The position numbers and the translations under genes are program-made. Below are positions 15,284 to 15,872 of a DNA stretch of 15,872 nucleotides, piece by piece; position 1 is the stretch's first letter; each line of letters begins with the position of its first letter. This stretch comes from Gammaproteobacteria bacterium GWE2_37_16. Lineage in GTDB: Bacteria; Pseudomonadota; Gammaproteobacteria; UBA9339. Where the stretch lies: assembly GCA_001801285.1 (NCBI GenBank), contig MGXG01000010.1, positions 1 to 15,872 on the forward strand. The letters run 5' to 3'. The notes under the pieces are model-generated. The model had not been told where the DNA came from, searched no databases, and saw nothing but the letters and a program-made list of their open reading frames with translations.

Positions 15284-15872
15284 ATGACCATTATCATTAA
15301 TAAAGCGTACCAAAATTTTCTGATAGCTGGTGTGGATGAAGCAGGAAGAGGTCCTTTAGCCGGACCCGTTTTTGCCGCAGCAGTAATTTTAAATCCTTTG
15401 CGACCTATTGACGGCTTAATGGATTCAAAAATGCTTTCAGAGAAACGTCGTGAAGCACTCTTTCCCATTATTCAAGAAAATGCTTTGGCTTTTGCCATTA
15501 GCCGCGCTGAAGTTGAAGAAATCGATGAGTTAAATATTTTACAAGCAACCCTTCTTGCTATGCAAAGAGCTATTTGCGCCCTATCATTACTTCCTGAACA
15601 CATTTTAGTTGATGGTGATCACTTACCCAAAATTCCTCATAACGCCGAAACGGTTATCAATGGTGATCAATTAGTCCCATCAATTGGCGCTGCCTCAATT
15701 TTAGCTAAAGTCAGCCGCGATCGAGTGATGTTTAAATATGCCGAAATTTATCCGCAATACGGATTTGATGGACATAAAGGTTATGGCACAAAAAAACATC
15801 TTGTCGCATTAAAACAATTTGGCGCATCGCCCATTCATAGACTGAGTTTTGCACCAGTGCGTTTATGTCAAT
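15284..15872 (+). CDS. rnhB: Ribonuclease HII (3' end outside window)
   Basis: RNase HII cuts RNA in RNA:DNA hybrids and starts removal of ribonucleotides misinserted in DNA. The 196 visible residues match nearly the whole family length (about 200). The catalytic acids are D18-E19 in GVDEAGRGPLAG, D110 in ILVDG and D128 in INGDQLVPSIGAASILAK. Other conserved stretches are DSKMLSEKRR, EIDELNILQATLLAMQRA and YPQYGFDGHKGYGT. The frame is still open at the last base, so only the last few residues are missing. The ATG at 15284 has GGAG six bases upstream. It diverges from glnA across a 209-base gap that contains the REP doublet and the tandem duplication. Confidence 0.95.
   Translation, partial: MTIIINKAYQNFLIAGVDEAGRGPLAGPVFAAAVILNPLRPIDGLMDSKMLSEKRREALFPIIQENALAFAISRAEVEEIDELNILQATLLAMQRAICALSLLPEHILVDGDHLPKIPHNAETVINGDQLVPSIGAASILAKVSRDRVMFKYAEIYPQYGFDGHKGYGTKKHLVALKQFGASPIHRLSFAPVRLCQ

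Noticed and set aside
15238..15468. Minus-strand frame of 76 codons
   Set aside because: It lies antisense to rnhB, whose catalytic motifs are clear on the plus strand.

Overview
The window is AT-rich bacterial DNA. Housekeeping proteins (UvrC, ComF, RNase HII, RimM, ClpB) read as gammaproteobacterial. The IS66 remnants, decaying genes, REP-type repeats and a huge eukaryote-like WD40/cadherin-type protein suggest a host-associated lineage, perhaps near Legionellales/Coxiellaceae. That placement is inference from protein character, not from a phylogeny.

Region 1 (1-8190) is a scrambled accessory segment lying between two IS66 right ends in the same orientation. The first (1-558) carries an intact transposase C-terminus and has cut off the 3' end of rimM, whose new stop codon lies inside the IS terminus. 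Next come, leftward, a DUF4143-type AAA ATPase with a striking double palindrome ahead of its start, and a decayed 3' half of clpB (nonsense codon, frameshift and missing 5' half). Then, rightward, comes a 1333-residue protein in which an eight-motif WD40 propeller appears to be inserted inside a CSPG/cadherin-like repeat, followed by a second such repeat, one membrane segment and a large helical C-terminal region. The second IS66 end (about 7974-8190) is an eroded copy with an internal deletion.

Region 2 (8191-15872) is mostly ordinary chromosome. A leftward overlapping cluster mntA-hepT-uvrC links a HEPN/MNT toxin-antitoxin pair to the nucleotide excision repair nuclease gene. A rightward exported serine hydrolase of the beta-lactamase/PBP family follows, convergent with leftward comF. 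Then come leftward glnA (short, Bacillus-like GSI-alpha form) and divergent rightward rnhB, which runs off the window.

Three intergenic spaces in region 2 carry paired, inverted GTAG-footed hairpin repeats. They fit REP doublets (REPINs): 8242-8338, 12666-12821 and 15121-15210. One forms the stop codon of comF and one sits in the glnA/rnhB divergent promoter space. No tRNA, rRNA or CRISPR array was seen.
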